Positions 62,358 to 64,000 of a DNA stretch of 64,000 nucleotides are shown here, in pieces. Made by a program: the position numbers and the translations under genes. The stretch is taken from contig NZ_SMGE01000001.1 of NCBI RefSeq assembly GCF_004339525.1, positions 3,224,001 through 3,288,000 on the forward strand. The letters run 5' to 3'. The notes under the pieces were generated by a model. The model was not told where the DNA came from. It was given only the letters and a program-made list of their open reading frames with translations, and searched no databases. The stretch's first letter is position 1. Each line of letters opens with the position of its first letter. The stretch is from Flavobacterium sp. 90. Its GTDB lineage: Bacteria; Bacteroidota; Bacteroidia; Flavobacteriales; Flavobacteriaceae.

Positions 62358-63764
62358 TTAGTTACAGTTTGAAGGTCCCTTGTATATATTTTGACTTATT
62401 AAATTACTAATTGCCGTCTTTTGTGCAGTTGATAAATTAGCCCAAGCAACAGTAGTTTTTCCATCGCCTAAATTCCCTAAGCCAAACCAAGCAACAGATT
62501 CATATGTCGAACGAGGAAGGCGATTATTGTCAAATTGTTGTATAATATCAGCAATGATACCTCGATAGTGAGTTGCCATCATATCATGATTCCAAGTAGC
62601 ATGAAATCTATTGTAAAAATAATCCATCAAGCCCGGATAATTATCTTTCAAAGCATTTACATAGGCAGTTTGTTGCTGAGCAGTCATTGTCGCAGGATCC
62701 AAACTTCCACTTTGTGCAGCTGATAACATTTTTCTAAACATCTCAGCATGAATAATTTCATGAGCGAACACTGTTGCACTTCCTAAATCGGATAGAGTTC
62801 CTAGTTTAGTATTGTCATATTGAATTTCCGTTATATAATTTACAGGTGGTTTTGTGATGCCAAAAACATACGGATCTAGATTATTATTAATAGTCAATTT
62901 CAAATGACTTACAGAAAAATCTCCATCAAACTTTTTTATTGCATTACTAAATAAAGAAGAAGCCATTAATCGTAAATATATACATTTAGCTTTTCCTGTT
63001 AGTTGATCGAATATTTTTTGATCTAAAAAACAATCCCCAAGTTTATAAACATATCCTGCTGGACAACCTTCCGAAGGATTAGGATTAGTGCTAGTTCCAC
63101 CTCCATAATCAGGTGCAGGTAAATACTGAGGGTCACTTCCGCCACTAGCATAACAACCTACTTCGTAAAGTGGTTCGAAATGTCCATCCTCATACCAATA
63201 GCCATAATAAACACATTGTATTTCATTTTCAGAGTATTTTGCTGTCAAAGAAGGTTCTAACTTTTTTCCTTTTTTAAATTCAATTTTAGTGCCAGCATTA
63301 GTAGCTAATTCTTGTACAAAAATTTTACCGTTAAAAGTATCTTTAATATTATAATAATTATAATTTTTATCTTGAATTTTATAATTCTCATCATTCGTTA
63401 AAATCTGAATATAAAAAAGTTTAAATCCATTTTGTTCATCTTTTATAAACATTAAACGATGGTGGTCATTATATTGATTGGCTTCTTTAGTTGTAGCACT
63501 TAAATTACTACTAAGATTAAAAGGCACTTCTATTATTTGTCCATCTTCACCTTCAGAAATAATTGCGTTTTGCCACTGCAAACTTCCTATATAATTTAAA
63601 ACCGTTGAGCTATAATCTTTTTGATGATTATCAAACCAAATTTTAGCCTCAGAAGAAGACTGAGCAACATTTTTCTGTCCGATTTCTTCAGTCGCACAAT
63701 TTGTCATTAATAACACAAGACTTAATAACAGTAAGCTTTTAAACATTTTTGTAATTCTTCTCAT
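62358..63764 (-). CDS. Lipoprotein with zincin metallopeptidase-like domain (468 aa)
   Basis: A 468-residue lipoprotein (VLLMTNC, cysteine about residue 23). The N-terminal half is unassigned. A Gly/Ser/Pro linker and the segment GCPAGYVYKLGDCFLDQKI precede a C-terminal domain with HEIIHAEMF, a zinc-protease HExxH motif. Such proteins are common in Flavobacteria and some are secreted toxins. The downstream 157-aa and 68-aa genes could be related. Its exact role is unknown. Confidence 0.75.
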   Translation of the reverse strand: MRRITKMFKSLLLLSLVLLMTNCATEEIGQKNVAQSSSEAKIWFDNHQKDYSSTVLNYIGSLQWQNAIISEGEDGQIIEVPFNLSSNLSATTKEANQYNDHHRLMFIKDEQNGFKLFYIQILTNDENYKIQDKNYNYYNIKDTFNGKIFVQELATNAGTKIEFKKGKKLEPSLTAKYSENEIQCVYYGYWYEDGHFEPLYEVGCYASGGSDPQYLPAPDYGGGTSTNPNPSEGCPAGYVYKLGDCFLDQKIFDQLTGKAKCIYLRLMASSLFSNAIKKFDGDFSVSHLKLTINNNLDPYVFGITKPPVNYITEIQYDNTKLGTLSDLGSATVFAHEIIHAEMFRKMLSAAQSGSLDPATMTAQQQTAYVNALKDNYPGLMDYFYNRFHATWNHDMMATHYRGIIADIIQQFDNNRLPRSTYESVAWFGLGNLGDGKTTVAWANLSTAQKTAISNLISQNIYKGPSNCN

Positions 63765-63897
63765 AGTTAATTATTTTCTTACAGCTAAAGTAAAAATTAT
63801 TAATTGTAATCAAAGAAAAAACTTATAAAAACCACTCTGAATTAAAAACAAACCTATAGTCTTACGCGTGTTAAAAAAAAGACCTTCAATTTTTAAT

Positions 63898-63957
63898 GTA
63901 GATTTTTATTAGATCCTGGAAAAAGATCCGGAACAGATCTGAGTAAAAAAAGTCTAC
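63898..63957. repeat. 60-nt inverted repeat, copy D
   Basis: Begins GTAGATTTTTAT and ends AAAAAAAGTCTAC. CCTGGAAAA is at nt 18-26, then the variable AGATCCGGAAC, then AGATCT. Exactly 60 nt. It lies 134 bp upstream of the minus-strand lipoprotein start; the right edge cuts what follows. Confidence 0.8.
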
Positions 63958-64000
63958 ATTTATTTAGTCTTTCTACGTTGATAATAACTTTTCTCTTCTT

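Noticed and set aside
47145..63957. 60-nt repeats as integron attC sites
   Set aside because: The GTTRRRY / RYYYAAC core sites are absent and no integron integrase is visible.
47145..63957. 60-nt repeats as a CRISPR array or as ordinary terminators
   Set aside because: Copies are 3.6-8 kb apart with genes between them, and no T-run follows the stem.

Overview
The window reads as a chromosomal segment of a Flavobacterium-like member of the Bacteroidota. The sequence is AT-rich. Promoters where visible fit the TTG / TAnnTTTG pattern. The gene content is typical of Flavobacteriaceae: a wbqC-lepB-dapB-DUF5683-parB-parA block, a SusC/SusD pair, GIN-domain (DUF2807) proteins, PspC/PadR, DUF4870 and DUF3347.

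Regions. (1) 1-5.2 kb: core genes on the minus strand, namely WbqC-like (cut by the left edge), signal peptidase I, dihydrodipicolinate reductase, DUF5683, ParB and ParA. (2) 5.8-10.6 kb: a secreted beta-helix protein, an RlpA-like protein, a tRNA-Pro gene followed by a decayed tandem array of tRNA-Pro-like copies, and trxB. (3) 10.7-16.1 kb: GIN-domain proteins, PspC and PadR as one envelope-stress type locus, a DUF4870 protein, a DUF4442 hotdog protein and a tiny Lys/Cys-rich secreted protein. (4) 17.5-24.4 kb: a copper-handling cluster with a multicopper oxidase fused to a CopB-like barrel, a CopA-type P-ATPase, an AraC regulator fused to a metal-binding HMA-like domain, a DUF3347 protein and a Cys-rich secreted protein. 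(5) 24.5-33.8 kb: an AraC/MFS pair, then a SusC/SusD/DUF5123-like glycan uptake operon preceded by two LacI-type palindromic operators. (6) 34-42 kb: small accessory and regulatory genes, including a gene and its 5'-truncated copy, an XRE regulator and a PLD-like protein.

(7) 42.19 kb to the right edge: an integrated element. Its left boundary is marked by a 41-nt 3' fragment of a tRNA-Met gene. A leftward XRE repressor faces a rightward early operon across an intergenic region with tandem operator-like repeats. The early operon holds small proteins and a winged-helix replication-type protein. A minus-strand cargo gene with a HEPN-like C-terminus interrupts it. A tightly packed rightward operon follows at 49.8-61.4 kb. 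It encodes a transglutaminase-like protein, many small proteins with one or two membrane helices, candidate capsid proteins, two paralogous annexin-like membrane proteins, a peptidoglycan-binding protein, a GH19 endolysin, a holin, a spanin-like lipoprotein, a LEA14-like protein, an ArdC-zincin-RecA fusion, a histone-H1-like basic protein and a beta-rich protein. I recognise no terminase, portal, tail or integrase gene. The best reading is a prophage of a tailless, probably membrane-containing phage, not a tailed phage; this is an inference.

The most unusual signal is a family of four inverted repeats inside the element (47145, 55166, 60254, 63898). Each is exactly 60 nt from GTAGAT to TCTAC, with a common A/T-rich stem and a variable core. 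Three of them lie 12-37 nt upstream of a plus-strand start codon. I do not recognise this family.
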